A DNA stretch of 64,000 nucleotides, from the NCBI GenBank assembly GCA_965247525.1, contig OZ252015.1, positions 1,488,001 through 1,552,000 on the forward strand, given 5' to 3'. Below, in pieces: positions 41,751 through 51,836 of this stretch; the stretch's first letter is position 1; every line of letters starts with the position of its first letter. A program made the translations under genes and the position numbers. Source of the DNA: JAZKID01 sp965247525. Its GTDB lineage: Bacteria > Pseudomonadota > Alphaproteobacteria > Rhizobiales > UBA4765. The notes under the pieces are model-generated. The model searched no databases. It saw only the letters and a program-made list of their open reading frames with translations, and was not told where the DNA came from.

Positions 41751-41835
41751 CCATGCCTGATGGCAAAGGAGCCTTGTGAACCGCCAGTTGTCAAGCGGCG
41801 GGAGACAAGCTAGCCCTTTTGGCAGAGGGTTTGGC

Positions 41836-43071
41836 ATGTCGCGTCTGGTCTTGAAATTCGGGGGAACATCGGTTGCCGATGTGGCGCATATCCGCCGCGC
41901 TGCCGCGCATGTGGCGCGCGAACAGCAAGCGGGGCACGCCTGCGCCGTCGTCGTTTCGGCCATGGCCGGTGTCACCAACCAGCTTGTGTCCTATGTGCAC
42001 GACATGCGGCCGCTGCCGGCAATGCGCGATTATGATGTTGTGGTCTCGACGGGGGAGCAGGTCACGTCCGGCCTGATGGCGCTGGCCTTGCAGTCCTTGG
42101 GGTTGAAAGCGCAGGCACTGCAGGGGTGGCAATTGCCGCTTGTGACAGACGCCGCGCACGGGGCGGCCAGCATTGTCTCGGTCGGTCATGACAAGCTTAT
42201 TGCATTGATGGAGCAGGGCATCATTCCGGTCATTGCCGGATTTCAGGGCGTGAGCCCAAGTTTGGAAATTACAACATTAGGGCGCGGCGGCTCGGACACG
42301 TCGGCAGTGGCAATCGCCTCGGCCATTGGCGCCGAGCGCTGCGATATTTACACCGATGTCGATGGCATCTACACCACCGACCCGCGCATCGTGCCTCAGG
42401 CGCGGCGCATGAGCAAAATCGCCTATGAGGAAATGCTGGAAATGGCATCGCTGGGGGCGAAAGTCCTGCATGTGCGCTCGGTGGAGCTGGCAATGGTTGC
42501 GGGCGTGCCCGTTTTGGTGCGATCAAGTTTTGCCGATGCGGCGTCGTCTGACATTGTCGGCACACTGGTCTGCGATGAGGAGAGACACATGGAAAATCAG
42601 GCCGTCAGCGGCATCGCCTATTCCGCGCATGAGGCCAAGCTGTCCTTGATCGGCCTTGCCGATACGCCGCGCATGGCGGGCGATATTTTCACGCCTCTGG
42701 CCGAAGCGGCGGTCAATGTCGATATGATTGTTCAAAACGTCTCGGCGGACAATAAAACCATCGACCTGACTTTCACAGTTCCGGCCGCCGATTACGCGCG
42801 CAGTATGGCGCTGGTGGAAGGCCTTCGCGGCAAGATCAATTACCGCGAGCTGCGCGGCGACCCCCATATCGCAAAAGTGTCGGTGATCGGCGCAGGCATG
42901 CGCAACCATTCCGGCGTTGCGGCGGCAATGTTCAGCGCGCTTGGGCAGCAGGACATTAACATTCAGGCCATTACGACATCGGAAATTAAAATCTCGATTT
43001 TGATCGATAAAAAGCAGACCGAGCTTGCCGTAAAGACACTGCACTCGCTATACGGTTTAGACCGGGCGTAA
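41836..43071 (+). CDS. lysC: Aspartate kinase
   Basis: A 411-residue aspartate kinase, first step towards lysine, threonine and methionine. KFGGTSVADVAHIRRAA at the start, TTLGRGGSDTSAVAIASAIG and DGIYTTDPRIVP are the catalytic signatures. Two C-terminal ACT domains (about 265-411) give feedback control. The ATG at 41836 fits the family start; the frame extends upstream to 41776. ptsP begins 27 bases downstream, beginning a conserved operon. Confidence 0.95.
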   Translation: MSRLVLKFGGTSVADVAHIRRAAAHVAREQQAGHACAVVVSAMAGVTNQLVSYVHDMRPLPAMRDYDVVVSTGEQVTSGLMALALQSLGLKAQALQGWQLPLVTDAAHGAASIVSVGHDKLIALMEQGIIPVIAGFQGVSPSLEITTLGRGGSDTSAVAIASAIGAERCDIYTDVDGIYTTDPRIVPQARRMSKIAYEEMLEMASLGAKVLHVRSVELAMVAGVPVLVRSSFADAASSDIVGTLVCDEERHMENQAVSGIAYSAHEAKLSLIGLADTPRMAGDIFTPLAEAAVNVDMIVQNVSADNKTIDLTFTVPAADYARSMALVEGLRGKINYRELRGDPHIAKVSVIGAGMRNHSGVAAAMFSALGQQDINIQAITTSEIKISILIDKKQTELAVKTLHSLYGLDRA

Positions 43072-43098
43072 AAACCGACATTCAGACAAGGCATATTC

Positions 43099-45360
43099 AT
43101 GCGCAACACTTACGGCGGCCCCCGCCTTTTGTTGCGCCGGCTTCGGGAAGTGATGACCGAGCCGGTGAGCGCACAGGCGCGCCTCGACAAAGTCGCCGTG
43201 ATGGTCGCTGCCAATATGGTGGCCGAGGTCTGCTCGCTTTACTTGCTGCGCGCCGACGGTTTTCTGGAACTGTTCGCCACGGAAGGCCTTGCGATGCAGG
43301 CCGTGCACAAAGTGCAAATGCGTGTCGGCAATGGTCTTGTCGGCCAGGTGGCACAGCTTGCCGAACCGCTCAATTTGTCAGAGGCGCAGGGCCACCCGAA
43401 TTTCGTTCTGTTCGATAAAATCGGCGAGGAAATTTACAACTCCTTTCTTGGCGTGCCGATCTTGCGCGCCGGCGATGTGCTAGGCGTTCTTGTCGTGCAG
43501 AACCGCGCGCAGCGCATTTACACTGACGAAGAGGTCAAATCGCTCGAAGCGATTGCGCTCGTTCTTGCCGATACACTGATCCATAGCGATGTGGCGCATC
43601 TCTCGCGCTCAGGCATGATGCTGGCGGCCAAACGCCCGTTGCACATTGCAGGCCTGTCGCTCAGCGATGCCATCGGCCTTGGCCATGTTGTGCTGCATGT
43701 GCCGCGCGTTGCCGTGTCGCAGCTTGTCGCCAGTGATACGGGTGAAGAATTGAAACGCCTTGAGCTGGCGCTCACAGGTCTTCTGGCAAATATCGACGAT
43801 ATTCTGGCGCAGGAAGATTTGGAGCGCGGCGACCACCGCGACATTATGGAAGCTTACCGCCTGTTTGCCAGCGACCAGCGCTGGGCCGCAAAAATGCGCG
43901 AGGCCGTCGAGGCGGGTTTGAGCGCGGAAGCGGCCGTTGAAAAAGTGCAGTCGGAAACACGCGCCCGCATGCTGCGCGTCGAAGACCCATATCTGCGCGA
44001 ACGCCTTCACGATTTCGATGATCTTGCCAATCGGCTGATGCGCCAGTTGAGCGGCGAAAACACGGCGGCGCGTACCTTGCCCAAAGACGCGGTGATTGTC
44101 GCCCGCAACATGGGCCCTGCCGAACTTCTCGATTATGACCGTTCGCATATTCGCGCGCTTGTTCTGGAAGAGGGCTCGCCCACCAGCCATGTCAGCATTG
44201 TCGCGCGCGCGCTTGGCCTTGCCTGTGTCGGGCAGGTTGAAAATATTGTCGCCCTTGTCGAAGATGGCGACGCCATTATTGCCGATGGCGGCGCGGGCGA
44301 AGTGCATGTCCGGCCGCCGCTGAATGTCGAGCAGGCCTATGGCGAAAAAGTGCGGTTTCGCGCCAAGCGCCTCGCGCACTACCAGACCTTGCGCGACAAG
44401 CCGTCACAGACAAAGGACGGGCAACCGATTGGCCTGTATCTGAACGCCGGGCTTCTTGTCGATCTTCCTTATCTTCAGGAAACCAATGCAAAAGGCATCG
44501 GCCTGTTCAGAACCGAATTGCAGTTCATGGTCGCCGCAAAATTCCCGCGCATTTCGGCGCAGCGCGAGCTGTACAGGCAGGTGTTCGAGGCGGCGGGCGA
44601 CAAGCCTGTGGTGTTCCGCTCGCTCGATATTGGCGGCGATAAAATCCTTCCCTATATGCGCATCGATGCCGAGGAAAATCCGGCCATGGGCTGGCGCGCC
44701 ATTCGCCTGACGCTCGACAGGCCGGGCTTGCTGCGAAGCCAGGTGCGGGCCTTGCTGCTCGCCGCAGACGGCAGGCCGCTGCATTTGCTGTTTCCGATGA
44801 TCGCACATCTGCAGGAATTGAAGGCCGGGCGCGCGGTCGTCGAGCAAGAGCTGGCTTTTTTGAAAAAGCACGGACACAGGCAGCCGGACAGCATCAAAAT
44901 TGGGGCAATGGTCGAAGTGCCCGCCATTTTATGGCAGCTTGACGAGCTTGTGCGCCATGTCGATTTTCTGTCGGTGGGTTCCAATGACCTGACCCAGTTC
45001 GTGTTTGCCGCTGACCGCACATCCTCGCGCATGGCCAAGCGCTATGACCCGCTGTCGCAGCCGATGTTGCGGGTCCTGAAAAAAATCTCCGATGTCGCGC
45101 ACCGCGCGCATGTGCCTTTGACATTGTGCGGCGAGCTTGGCTCAAACCCGATCGAGGCCATGGCCGTGCTGGCGCTGGGCTATGATAAAATATCCATGTC
45201 GCCGGCCTCTATCGGCCCGGTCAAAGCCATGCTGATGTCGCTTGAGCTGGAGCATGTAAAGGCGGAAATGAACACATTGCTGTCAAAAGAGGTGGCCGGT
45301 TTTTCAATGCGCCCCGAACTTCTTGATTTTGCCGCGCGCCATTCTGTGGCATTAAGCTGA
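43099..45360 (+). CDS. ptsP: Phosphoenolpyruvate-protein phosphotransferase PtsP (EI-Ntr)
   Basis: A 753-residue enzyme I of the nitrogen PTS. N-terminal GAF domain (about 20-165) with GNGLVGQVAQ and FLGVPILRAGDVLGVL. The EI domains follow: the phosphorylated His is in EGSPTSHVSIVARALG (near residue 365), the PEP-binding part has FRTELQFMVA and SLDIGGDK, and the C-terminal active-site Cys is in LCGELGSNPIEAM. It takes phosphate from PEP and passes it to NPr and EIIA-Ntr, sensing glutamine through GAF. It follows lysC and precedes prfA by one base, as usual in this class. Confidence 0.95.
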   Translation: MRNTYGGPRLLLRRLREVMTEPVSAQARLDKVAVMVAANMVAEVCSLYLLRADGFLELFATEGLAMQAVHKVQMRVGNGLVGQVAQLAEPLNLSEAQGHPNFVLFDKIGEEIYNSFLGVPILRAGDVLGVLVVQNRAQRIYTDEEVKSLEAIALVLADTLIHSDVAHLSRSGMMLAAKRPLHIAGLSLSDAIGLGHVVLHVPRVAVSQLVASDTGEELKRLELALTGLLANIDDILAQEDLERGDHRDIMEAYRLFASDQRWAAKMREAVEAGLSAEAAVEKVQSETRARMLRVEDPYLRERLHDFDDLANRLMRQLSGENTAARTLPKDAVIVARNMGPAELLDYDRSHIRALVLEEGSPTSHVSIVARALGLACVGQVENIVALVEDGDAIIADGGAGEVHVRPPLNVEQAYGEKVRFRAKRLAHYQTLRDKPSQTKDGQPIGLYLNAGLLVDLPYLQETNAKGIGLFRTELQFMVAAKFPRISAQRELYRQVFEAAGDKPVVFRSLDIGGDKILPYMRIDAEENPAMGWRAIRLTLDRPGLLRSQVRALLLAADGRPLHLLFPMIAHLQELKAGRAVVEQELAFLKKHGHRQPDSIKIGAMVEVPAILWQLDELVRHVDFLSVGSNDLTQFVFAADRTSSRMAKRYDPLSQPMLRVLKKISDVAHRAHVPLTLCGELGSNPIEAMAVLALGYDKISMSPASIGPVKAMLMSLELEHVKAEMNTLLSKEVAGFSMRPELLDFAARHSVALS

Positions 45361-45361
45361 C

Positions 45362-46438
45362 ATGTTGATCGCCGGTGAAAAGCTCGAAAACCTCGTCAAG
45401 CGCATGAATGATGTGAGTGACAGCCTGTCGACGGCGTCCAGCTCCAACACCATTGTCGCGCTGTCAAAAGAATTTGCCGAACTGGAGCCTGTCGCCAAAA
45501 AGGCGCAGGCGCTGCTGGCCGCGCGCAGCGAATATGAAGAATTGACCGCTCTTGGCGAAGACCCTGACCCGGCCATGCAGGAGATGATGGAGCTGGAGCA
45601 AAAATCACTCGTTGAGAAACGCGACACGCTTGAAGCCGAGATGCGTATTTTGCTTCTTCCAAAAGATGCCGCCGATGAAAAAAGCGCCATTCTGGAAGTC
45701 CGCGCCGGCACCGGCGGTGACGAAGCCGCACTGTTTGCCGGCAATCTTTTTGACATGTATCAGCGCTATTCCGCCCTGCATGACTGGAAGGTGGAGGTGA
45801 TGTCCGTTTCCGATGGCGCCAAAGGTGGCTACAAGGAAATTATCGCTTCGATCACGGGCCGCAATGTGTTTGCCCGGTTGAAATTCGAATCCGGCGTTCA
45901 CCGCGTACAGCGTGTGCCGGACACGGAAACGCAAGGCCGCGTTCATACATCGGCGGCAACCGTCGCCGTTTTGCCGGAAGCGGAAGAGGTCGATATCCAG
46001 ATCAATGAAAATGATTTGCGCATCGACGTGTTTCGCTCGTCAGGGCCGGGTGGACAGTCAGTCAACACCACCGATTCCGCCGTGCGCATTGTCCATTTGC
46101 CGACAGGCGTGACGGTGCAGCAGCAGGACGAAAAATCGCAGCACAAAAACAAGGCCAAAGCGCTGAAAGTGCTGCGCGCACGGCTTTACGATCTTGAGTA
46201 TCAAAAGCGTGAGAATGAACGCTCATCCTCGCGCAAAGGGCAGATTGGCTCGGGCGATCGCTCCGAGCGCATTCGCACCTATAATTATCCGCAAGGGCGG
46301 GTCAGCGATCACCGCATCGAACTGACATTGTACAAGCTTGAACAGATCATGCTCGGCGAGGCCTTAGATGAAATTATCGACGCCATGATTTCCGACCATC
46401 AAGCCGCCCTTCTCAGCGATGTCGGGGCGGGTGATTGA
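45362..46438 (+). CDS. prfA: Peptide chain release factor 1
   Basis: A 358-residue RF1 that releases peptides at UAA and UAG. The GGQ motif is in SSGPGGQSVNTTDSAVRI (near residue 230). The stop-recognition segment (P-x-T type) follows FESGVHRVQRVP. RTYNYPQGRVSDHRI is also conserved. It starts one base after the ptsP stop and overlaps prmC by 4 bases, so methylase and substrate are made together. Confidence 0.96.
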   Translation: MLIAGEKLENLVKRMNDVSDSLSTASSSNTIVALSKEFAELEPVAKKAQALLAARSEYEELTALGEDPDPAMQEMMELEQKSLVEKRDTLEAEMRILLLPKDAADEKSAILEVRAGTGGDEAALFAGNLFDMYQRYSALHDWKVEVMSVSDGAKGGYKEIIASITGRNVFARLKFESGVHRVQRVPDTETQGRVHTSAATVAVLPEAEEVDIQINENDLRIDVFRSSGPGGQSVNTTDSAVRIVHLPTGVTVQQQDEKSQHKNKAKALKVLRARLYDLEYQKRENERSSSRKGQIGSGDRSERIRTYNYPQGRVSDHRIELTLYKLEQIMLGEALDEIIDAMISDHQAALLSDVGAGD

Positions 46439-47289
46439 AAATTCGTGACGCTTATAAAGCGCTTGCCGAACTGTTTCGCAGCACCACCATTCCAACGCCT
46501 GACCTCGATGCCCGCCTGTTGCTTGCAAAACTTTGCGATTTAAGCCCCACTGACATACGCATCAGCGAACAGGTGATGACAGCGCTGCAGCTAACGCTTT
46601 TAGCGCAGTGGCAACAACGGCGTCTGGCGCATGAGCCCGTCGGCCGCATTATCGGCGAGCGCGGGTTCTGGACACTTGATCTTGATGTCACGCAAGACAC
46701 GCTGGAGCCACGGCCTGACACGGAAACATTGGTCGAGCTGGTGCTTGCCACGTTTTCAGGCAGGCGTGACACGCCGCTCACATTTTGTGATCTTGGAACC
46801 GGCAGCGGCGCGATTGTTCTGTCACTTTTGAGCGAATGGCCGCACGCAACCGCGCTTGCAACCGACATGTCCTTTGCGGCATTGCAAACGGCGCGCGGCA
46901 ATGCCGTAAAAGCTGGATTGCAAAAACGCGTGTCATTTGTCTGCGGCCACTGGATGAGCGCGCTCAACACAAAATTTGATGTGATCGTTTCCAATCCGCC
47001 TTACATCCCGACGGCGCAGTGCGCGCAGCTTGCACCCAATGTGCGCAACTATGACCCGCTGCTTGCGCTTAACGGCGGCGCGGATGGACTACGTAATTAT
47101 CGCCTCATCGCGCAGCAGGCGCAGCACTGTTTAAAGGCAGGCGGATGCGTAAGCGTTGAAATCGGCCACGACCAGAACGAGGCCGTCACCCAGATTTTTG
47201 CTTCGCAGAACTTCACCGTTGTCAATGCTAAAAAAGACCTTGGCGGCCATGTGCGCGCTCTCATATTTTCGTCTCTAAATAACACTTGA
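46435..47289 (+). CDS. prmC: Release factor glutamine N5-methyltransferase PrmC
   Basis: A 284-residue methyltransferase that modifies the Gln in the GGQ loop of release factors. Signature VIVSNPPYIPTAQ (near residue 186), with FCDLGTGSGAIVLSLL as motif I. The start is a TTG overlapping the prfA stop (TTGA), followed directly by KIRDAYKALAELF; no ATG is better placed. A tight coupling with prfA is expected. The N-terminal helical domain (about 1-80) binds release factor. Confidence 0.94.
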   Translation: MKIRDAYKALAELFRSTTIPTPDLDARLLLAKLCDLSPTDIRISEQVMTALQLTLLAQWQQRRLAHEPVGRIIGERGFWTLDLDVTQDTLEPRPDTETLVELVLATFSGRRDTPLTFCDLGTGSGAIVLSLLSEWPHATALATDMSFAALQTARGNAVKAGLQKRVSFVCGHWMSALNTKFDVIVSNPPYIPTAQCAQLAPNVRNYDPLLALNGGADGLRNYRLIAQQAQHCLKAGGCVSVEIGHDQNEAVTQIFASQNFTVVNAKKDLGGHVRALIFSSLNNT

Positions 47290-47514
47290 AAAAAAATCTG
47301 GAGGGCTTAGAAGACAAGGGTGTCCGGTTGATGAGAAGCCTCATTCCAGACAGTGACGCTTCGCCGCCCCCGCAGTTTTTGATCTGCACCGGGCTTTTGA
47401 AAAGCGAAAGCGCCAAATCGTAAAGTTGTTTATTTAAACAGTGCGGCACTGCCGCGGGAAAGACGTGATGCCTTCCGGGAAGGCCGTTTTCAAACACATT
47501 CAACAAGGCAAGAT

Positions 47515-48288
47515 ATGAGACCGCAAAACAACAACAAAAACCGTATGCGTAGCAACCGCAACAATAATAACAACACTCACAATCGCAATGGCGGCGGCAA
47601 CAAAGGCGGAAACCCGTTGCAGCGCGGCTATGAATCAAACGGGCCTGATGTCAAAATCCGTGGAACGGCCCAGCACGTTGCTGAAAAATACGGCCAGCTT
47701 GCACGCGATGCACAAGCCAGCGGTGACCATGTTCTAGCCGAAAACTATTTCCAGCATGCTGAACATTATTATCGCATGATTGTCGCCTATCAGGCGCAGC
47801 AGGCGCAATACAACCAGAGCCGCTCCGATGAGAATGACCAGAGCGACAGCGATGCTGGCGACCAGAGCGATGCTGACGATGAACCCGATGACAGCTTCGA
47901 GGGCCGTCAACACCGTTTTCCGCAACAGCAGCAACAGCAGCAGCATCACCAGCATCAACGCCCGCAAAGCGAGCGTGGTGAACCGCGCTATGCCCGCCGT
48001 GGCCCGCGCCCTGAAGAAAGCGAACAGCCACCTGTCGCATTCCCGACCCGCCCGGACGACGCAGCTGAGGGCGCAGAGCGCCCGCGCCGCGAGCGTTTTG
48101 AGCGTGGCCAAGGCCGCAATCAACAGCGCGAACCGCAGGCCGCAAGCCCTGCGTCAGCTGAGCCTGAAGGTGAGGCCGCGCTGCCTTCATTCCTGACACG
48201 CACCCGCCGCCCACGCCGCGCGCGCGAAGACAGCACTGAGGACACTGCTAACAGCAACGCCAAGACGCCGCCCGCGTCGGAAGCCTGA
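47515..48288 (+). CDS. DUF4167 domain protein, possible RNA-binding
   Basis: A 257-residue protein with an Asn/Arg-rich start (MRPQNNNKNRMRSNRNNNNN) and the DUF4167 domain at about 40-110, with VAEKYGQLARDAQASGD and ENYFQHAEHYYRMIVAYQ. The remainder is disordered, with acidic D/S repeats, a Q/H run and Arg-rich patches ending in PSFLTRTRRPRR. Its place after prmC and before clpB is conserved in Alphaproteobacteria. Its composition suggests RNA or ribosome binding, an inference. AGGCAAG precedes the ATG. The 225-base gap before it holds no gene. Confidence 0.87.
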   Translation: MRPQNNNKNRMRSNRNNNNNTHNRNGGGNKGGNPLQRGYESNGPDVKIRGTAQHVAEKYGQLARDAQASGDHVLAENYFQHAEHYYRMIVAYQAQQAQYNQSRSDENDQSDSDAGDQSDADDEPDDSFEGRQHRFPQQQQQQQHHQHQRPQSERGEPRYARRGPRPEESEQPPVAFPTRPDDAAEGAERPRRERFERGQGRNQQREPQAASPASAEPEGEAALPSFLTRTRRPRRAREDSTEDTANSNAKTPPASEA

Positions 48289-48364
48289 CGGTTTTTGCAT
48301 CAATCTTGTCTGCGTGATCTGTCATGCCTACATCTGAAGTCATAGACTTCAGACAGGCGGAGAC

Positions 48365-50977
48365 ATGAACCAGGACAAATATACAGACAGGCTGCGCGGC
48401 TTTATACAGGCGGCGCAAACCATCGCGCTGCGTGATGGCCATCAATCCCTGTTGCCAGACCATCTTCTCAAAGCACTGCTCGATGACAATGAAGGGCTGG
48501 CGGCAGGACTTATTGCGCGCGCCGGTGGCAGGCTGAATGAGATTAAAGCAGCGCTTGAAAATGCGCTGGCGAAACTTCCCAAAGTTGAAGGCTCTGGCGC
48601 AGGGCAGGTTTATCTTGCCCCTGCAACCGCACGCGCGTTTGACGCCGCCGAAAAGATTTCACAAAAGGCGGGCGACAGTTTTGTGACCGCCGAGCGCATG
48701 CTTCAGGCGCTGAGCGTTGAAGACAGTGACGCCAAAAAAGCAATGGCTGCAGGCGGCGTCAACGCCCAGAACCTCAATGCGGCGATTGATGCGCTGCGCC
48801 AGGGGCGGCGCGCCGACAGCGCCTCCGCCGAAAACCAGTATGACGCCTTGCAAAAATATGCGCGTGATTTCACGGCGTTGGCGCGCGAGGGCAAACTTGA
48901 CCCCGTGATTGGCCGCGAAGAGGAAATTCGCCGCACAATCCAGGTTTTGTCACGCCGCACCAAAAACAATCCCGTCCTGATCGGCGAGCCGGGTGTCGGC
49001 AAAACCGCAATCGCAGAAGGCCTTGCCTTGCGCATCGTCAATGGTGATGTGCCTGAAAGCTTAAAAGACAAGGTGCTTCTGGCGCTCGACATGGGGTCTT
49101 TGATTGCGGGCGCGAAATATCGCGGCGAATTTGAAGAACGGCTAAAAGGCGTTTTGCAGGAGGTGCAGGCGTCACATGGACAGGTGATCCTGTTCATTGA
49201 TGAAATGCACACGCTGGTCGGCGCTGGAAAAGCGGAAGGCGCGATGGATGCGTCCAATCTTCTAAAACCGGCGCTGGCGCGCGGCGATCTTCATTGTGTA
49301 GGCGCGACCACGCTCGATGAATACCGCAAGCATGTCGAAAAAGATGCGGCGCTGGCGCGGCGGTTTCAGCCTGTCTTCGTGTCCGAGCCGACGGTGGAAG
49401 ACACGATCTCAATCCTGCGCGGCATTAAAGACAAATATGAGCAGCACCATGGCGTGCGTATTACAGACAGCGCGCTTGTTGCGGCGGCGACATTGTCAAA
49501 TCGCTACATCACCGACAGGTTTTTGCCGGACAAGGCGATTGATTTGATGGATGAGGCCTCTGCGCGGCTGCGGATGCAGGTCGATTCCAAGCCTGAAGCA
49601 CTTGATGAAATCGACCGGCGCTTGATGCAGATCAAAATCGAACGCGAAGCGCTTAAAAAAGAATCCGACCGCTCCTCGCGCGACAGGCTGGAGAAAATTG
49701 ACGGCGAGATTGTCGAACTTGAAGGTCGCTCGTCCGAGATTTCCACACGCTGGCAGGCCGAAAAGGCAAAGCTTGTCAGCGCGCAAAATCTTCGCGAGGG
49801 TCTCGATAAAGCGCGCGCCGAACTGGCGCAGGCACAGCGCAGCGGCGCGTTTCAGCGCGCAGGCGAGCTGACCTATGGCGTGATCCCTGAGCTTGAAAAG
49901 CAGCTTGGCGAAACCGAGGCCAATGAAAAAGCGGGCAATCTTGTCGAAGAAGCGGTGACGCCAGAGCATATTGCGCAGGTTGTCTCGCGCTGGACCGGTG
50001 TTCCGGTCGACCGCATGCTCGAGGGCGAGAAGCAAAAGCTTCTCGACATGGAAACGGCGCTGCAAAAACGCATTATCGGGCAGGACGAGGCCGTGCATGC
50101 AGTTGCAACGGCAGTGCGCCGCGCCCGCGCGGGTTTGCAGGACCCAAATCGGCCGATCGGCTCCTTCATGTTTTTGGGGCCGACAGGCGTTGGCAAGACC
50201 GAGCTGACAAAAGCGCTGGCGGGATTTTTGTTTGACGATGAAAGCGCGCTTTTGCGTGTCGACATGTCGGAGTTTATGGAAAAACATTCTGTATCGCGGC
50301 TTGTGGGCGCGCCTCCGGGCTATGTCGGCTATGAAGAAGGCGGCGTTCTGACAGAGGCCGTGCGGCGCAGGCCTTATCAGGTCATCCTTTTTGACGAGAT
50401 TGAGAAAGCGCATCCTGATGTTTTCAATATCCTGCTGCAGGTGCTTGACGATGGCCGCCTGACCGACGGGCAGGGGCGGACAGCTGATTTTCGCAATACG
50501 CTCATCATCATGACGTCAAATCTCGGGTCTGAATTTTTAAGCCAGCAAAATGAGGGCGAGTTTAATGATGGCACCGTTCGACAAGCCTCGGGTGCGACAG
50601 AAGCTGTGCGCGATGATGTGATGGCAGTGGTACGCGGTCATTTCCGCCCTGAATTCCTCAACCGTGTCGACGATATTATCCTGTTTCACCGGCTTGGCCG
50701 GATGCAGATGGGCGCGATTGTCGATATTCAATTGCAGAGGCTGCATAAGCTTCTGGAAGAGCGAAAAATCACGCTTCACGTTGACGATGAGGCCAAGCAA
50801 TTTATTGCCGACAAGGGCTATGACCCCGTCTATGGCGCGCGCCCTTTAAAACGGGTTATTCAAAAGCTTGTGCAAGATCCGCTGGCGGAGAAAATCCTGC
50901 GCGGCGATGTTGCGGACGGCGACAAGCTGATGCTGGCGCGTGACGGCGAGGCGTTGACGTTTCGAAAGCCAAGCTGA
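48365..50977 (+). CDS. clpB: ATP-dependent chaperone ClpB
   Basis: An 870-residue ClpB disaggregase. N domain (about 1-150), nucleotide-binding domain 1 with GEPGVGKTAIAEG (about 205) and LFIDEMHTLVGAG, the coiled middle domain (about 400-525) with ALKKESDRSSRDRLEKIDGE, and domain 2 with GPTGVGKTELTKALAGF (about 605) and VILFDEIEKAHPDV. It rescues aggregated proteins with DnaK/DnaJ/GrpE. Upstream there is no obvious sigma-32 box that I can identify. A strong hairpin follows the stop. Confidence 0.97.
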   Translation: MNQDKYTDRLRGFIQAAQTIALRDGHQSLLPDHLLKALLDDNEGLAAGLIARAGGRLNEIKAALENALAKLPKVEGSGAGQVYLAPATARAFDAAEKISQKAGDSFVTAERMLQALSVEDSDAKKAMAAGGVNAQNLNAAIDALRQGRRADSASAENQYDALQKYARDFTALAREGKLDPVIGREEEIRRTIQVLSRRTKNNPVLIGEPGVGKTAIAEGLALRIVNGDVPESLKDKVLLALDMGSLIAGAKYRGEFEERLKGVLQEVQASHGQVILFIDEMHTLVGAGKAEGAMDASNLLKPALARGDLHCVGATTLDEYRKHVEKDAALARRFQPVFVSEPTVEDTISILRGIKDKYEQHHGVRITDSALVAAATLSNRYITDRFLPDKAIDLMDEASARLRMQVDSKPEALDEIDRRLMQIKIEREALKKESDRSSRDRLEKIDGEIVELEGRSSEISTRWQAEKAKLVSAQNLREGLDKARAELAQAQRSGAFQRAGELTYGVIPELEKQLGETEANEKAGNLVEEAVTPEHIAQVVSRWTGVPVDRMLEGEKQKLLDMETALQKRIIGQDEAVHAVATAVRRARAGLQDPNRPIGSFMFLGPTGVGKTELTKALAGFLFDDESALLRVDMSEFMEKHSVSRLVGAPPGYVGYEEGGVLTEAVRRRPYQVILFDEIEKAHPDVFNILLQVLDDGRLTDGQGRTADFRNTLIIMTSNLGSEFLSQQNEGEFNDGTVRQASGATEAVRDDVMAVVRGHFRPEFLNRVDDIILFHRLGRMQMGAIVDIQLQRLHKLLEERKITLHVDDEAKQFIADKGYDPVYGARPLKRVIQKLVQDPLAEKILRGDVADGDKLMLARDGEALTFRKPS

Positions 50978-50980
50978 AAT

Positions 50981-51009
50981 CTATCCGGCGTCTTTTGAAC
51001 GCCGGATAG
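50981..51009. terminator. Hairpin between clpB and the convergent gene
   Basis: CTATCCGGCG-tcttttgaa-CGCCGGATAG, a 10-bp GC-rich stem 4 bases after the clpB stop. A T run is weak on either strand, so it may act as a bidirectional or Rho-dependent end. Confidence 0.6.
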
Positions 51010-51015
51010 TGCATC

Positions 51016-51489
51016 TTAAAAAATATTAAATTTTTCAAGATGCTCCATATATTCGGATAGTTTTATGTAGGATGACTCTGGTCTGACGTAATTTATATTT
51101 TCGGGCTTTCCATATTCGCCAGCAAAATAGGCCTCGTTGGGAGTTGGCCACCGGTACGCGAGATATATAGGTTTGTCTTTGCCATTGTTGCTATAAAAAT
51201 TGGCGAGCTTTTCCATGTCTTCGCTTTTGACCTGAAAATCTTCAGTTTCCAGTTCTTGGTAGGCCGTTTCTGCAGAACCAAACAGCTTGCAAGCGCCCAG
51301 ATAATCATCCGGTTTCTGGCAATAATACTGTGCAATTTCCTCTTTTTTATAGCCTTTCAGTTTTCCTATGATTTCGGCTTTTTTCTTTTCCTTTGAAGTT
51401 TGTGCAAGCGTGCTTGCAAATATTTTCAAATGGCAAGATTTCGAAGAAATTATGGTGTGCGGTAATTTTGTTTTTGACGTAAAAGTCAT
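51016..51489 (-). CDS. Hypothetical protein, 157 aa
   Basis: Not recognised. GGAG six bases before the ATG at 51489 decides the start; the longer frame to 51555 adds a doubtful N-terminus. The N-terminal 35 residues are basic and S/T-rich with no acidic residue (MTFTSKTKLPHTIISSKSCH). Then helical KEKKKAEIIGKLKGYKKEE, and YYCQKPDDYLGACKLFGSAE with two cysteines follow. The C-terminal part contains YLAYRWPTPNEAYFAGEYGK. AT-rich compared with clpB. The gap 51490-51836 shows no further gene. Confidence 0.68.
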   Translation of the reverse strand: MTFTSKTKLPHTIISSKSCHLKIFASTLAQTSKEKKKAEIIGKLKGYKKEEIAQYYCQKPDDYLGACKLFGSAETAYQELETEDFQVKSEDMEKLANFYSNNGKDKPIYLAYRWPTPNEAYFAGEYGKPENINYVRPESSYIKLSEYMEHLEKFNIF

Positions 51490-51836
51490 TGTCGTCTCCA
51501 TTAAAGTTGAATTGGTCGATAAAAGGCGATCCCGCACAATGTGCGCGCAGGACACCAGACACTGATAATTTATTGAAGTCCGAGGACGTGTTTATCGTCG
51601 GTCATCGTATTCAAGCTTATTGGAGAGAAATGCTGGCCCACACTTCCAGCAGCTCTGCGCCGAGTTATGCGCAGCAGAAAGCGCGCTGTACCGCAGTACA
51701 ACGAAGAAACACCTGTTTTATAAAAACCTTTGGCATTTTCATACTTTCAGAGACACACGCATCTTCTCGTGCGGGATGTCCGCTTAACAGCCAAAAATAT
51801 AAATTGCAATCGCCAAAATCGCTTTTTTAATAATAA

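Noticed and set aside
51489..51830. 113-codon plus-strand frame
   Set aside because: Starts antisense to the hypothetical gene, shows no ribosome site and an unnatural, cysteine- and serine-rich composition.
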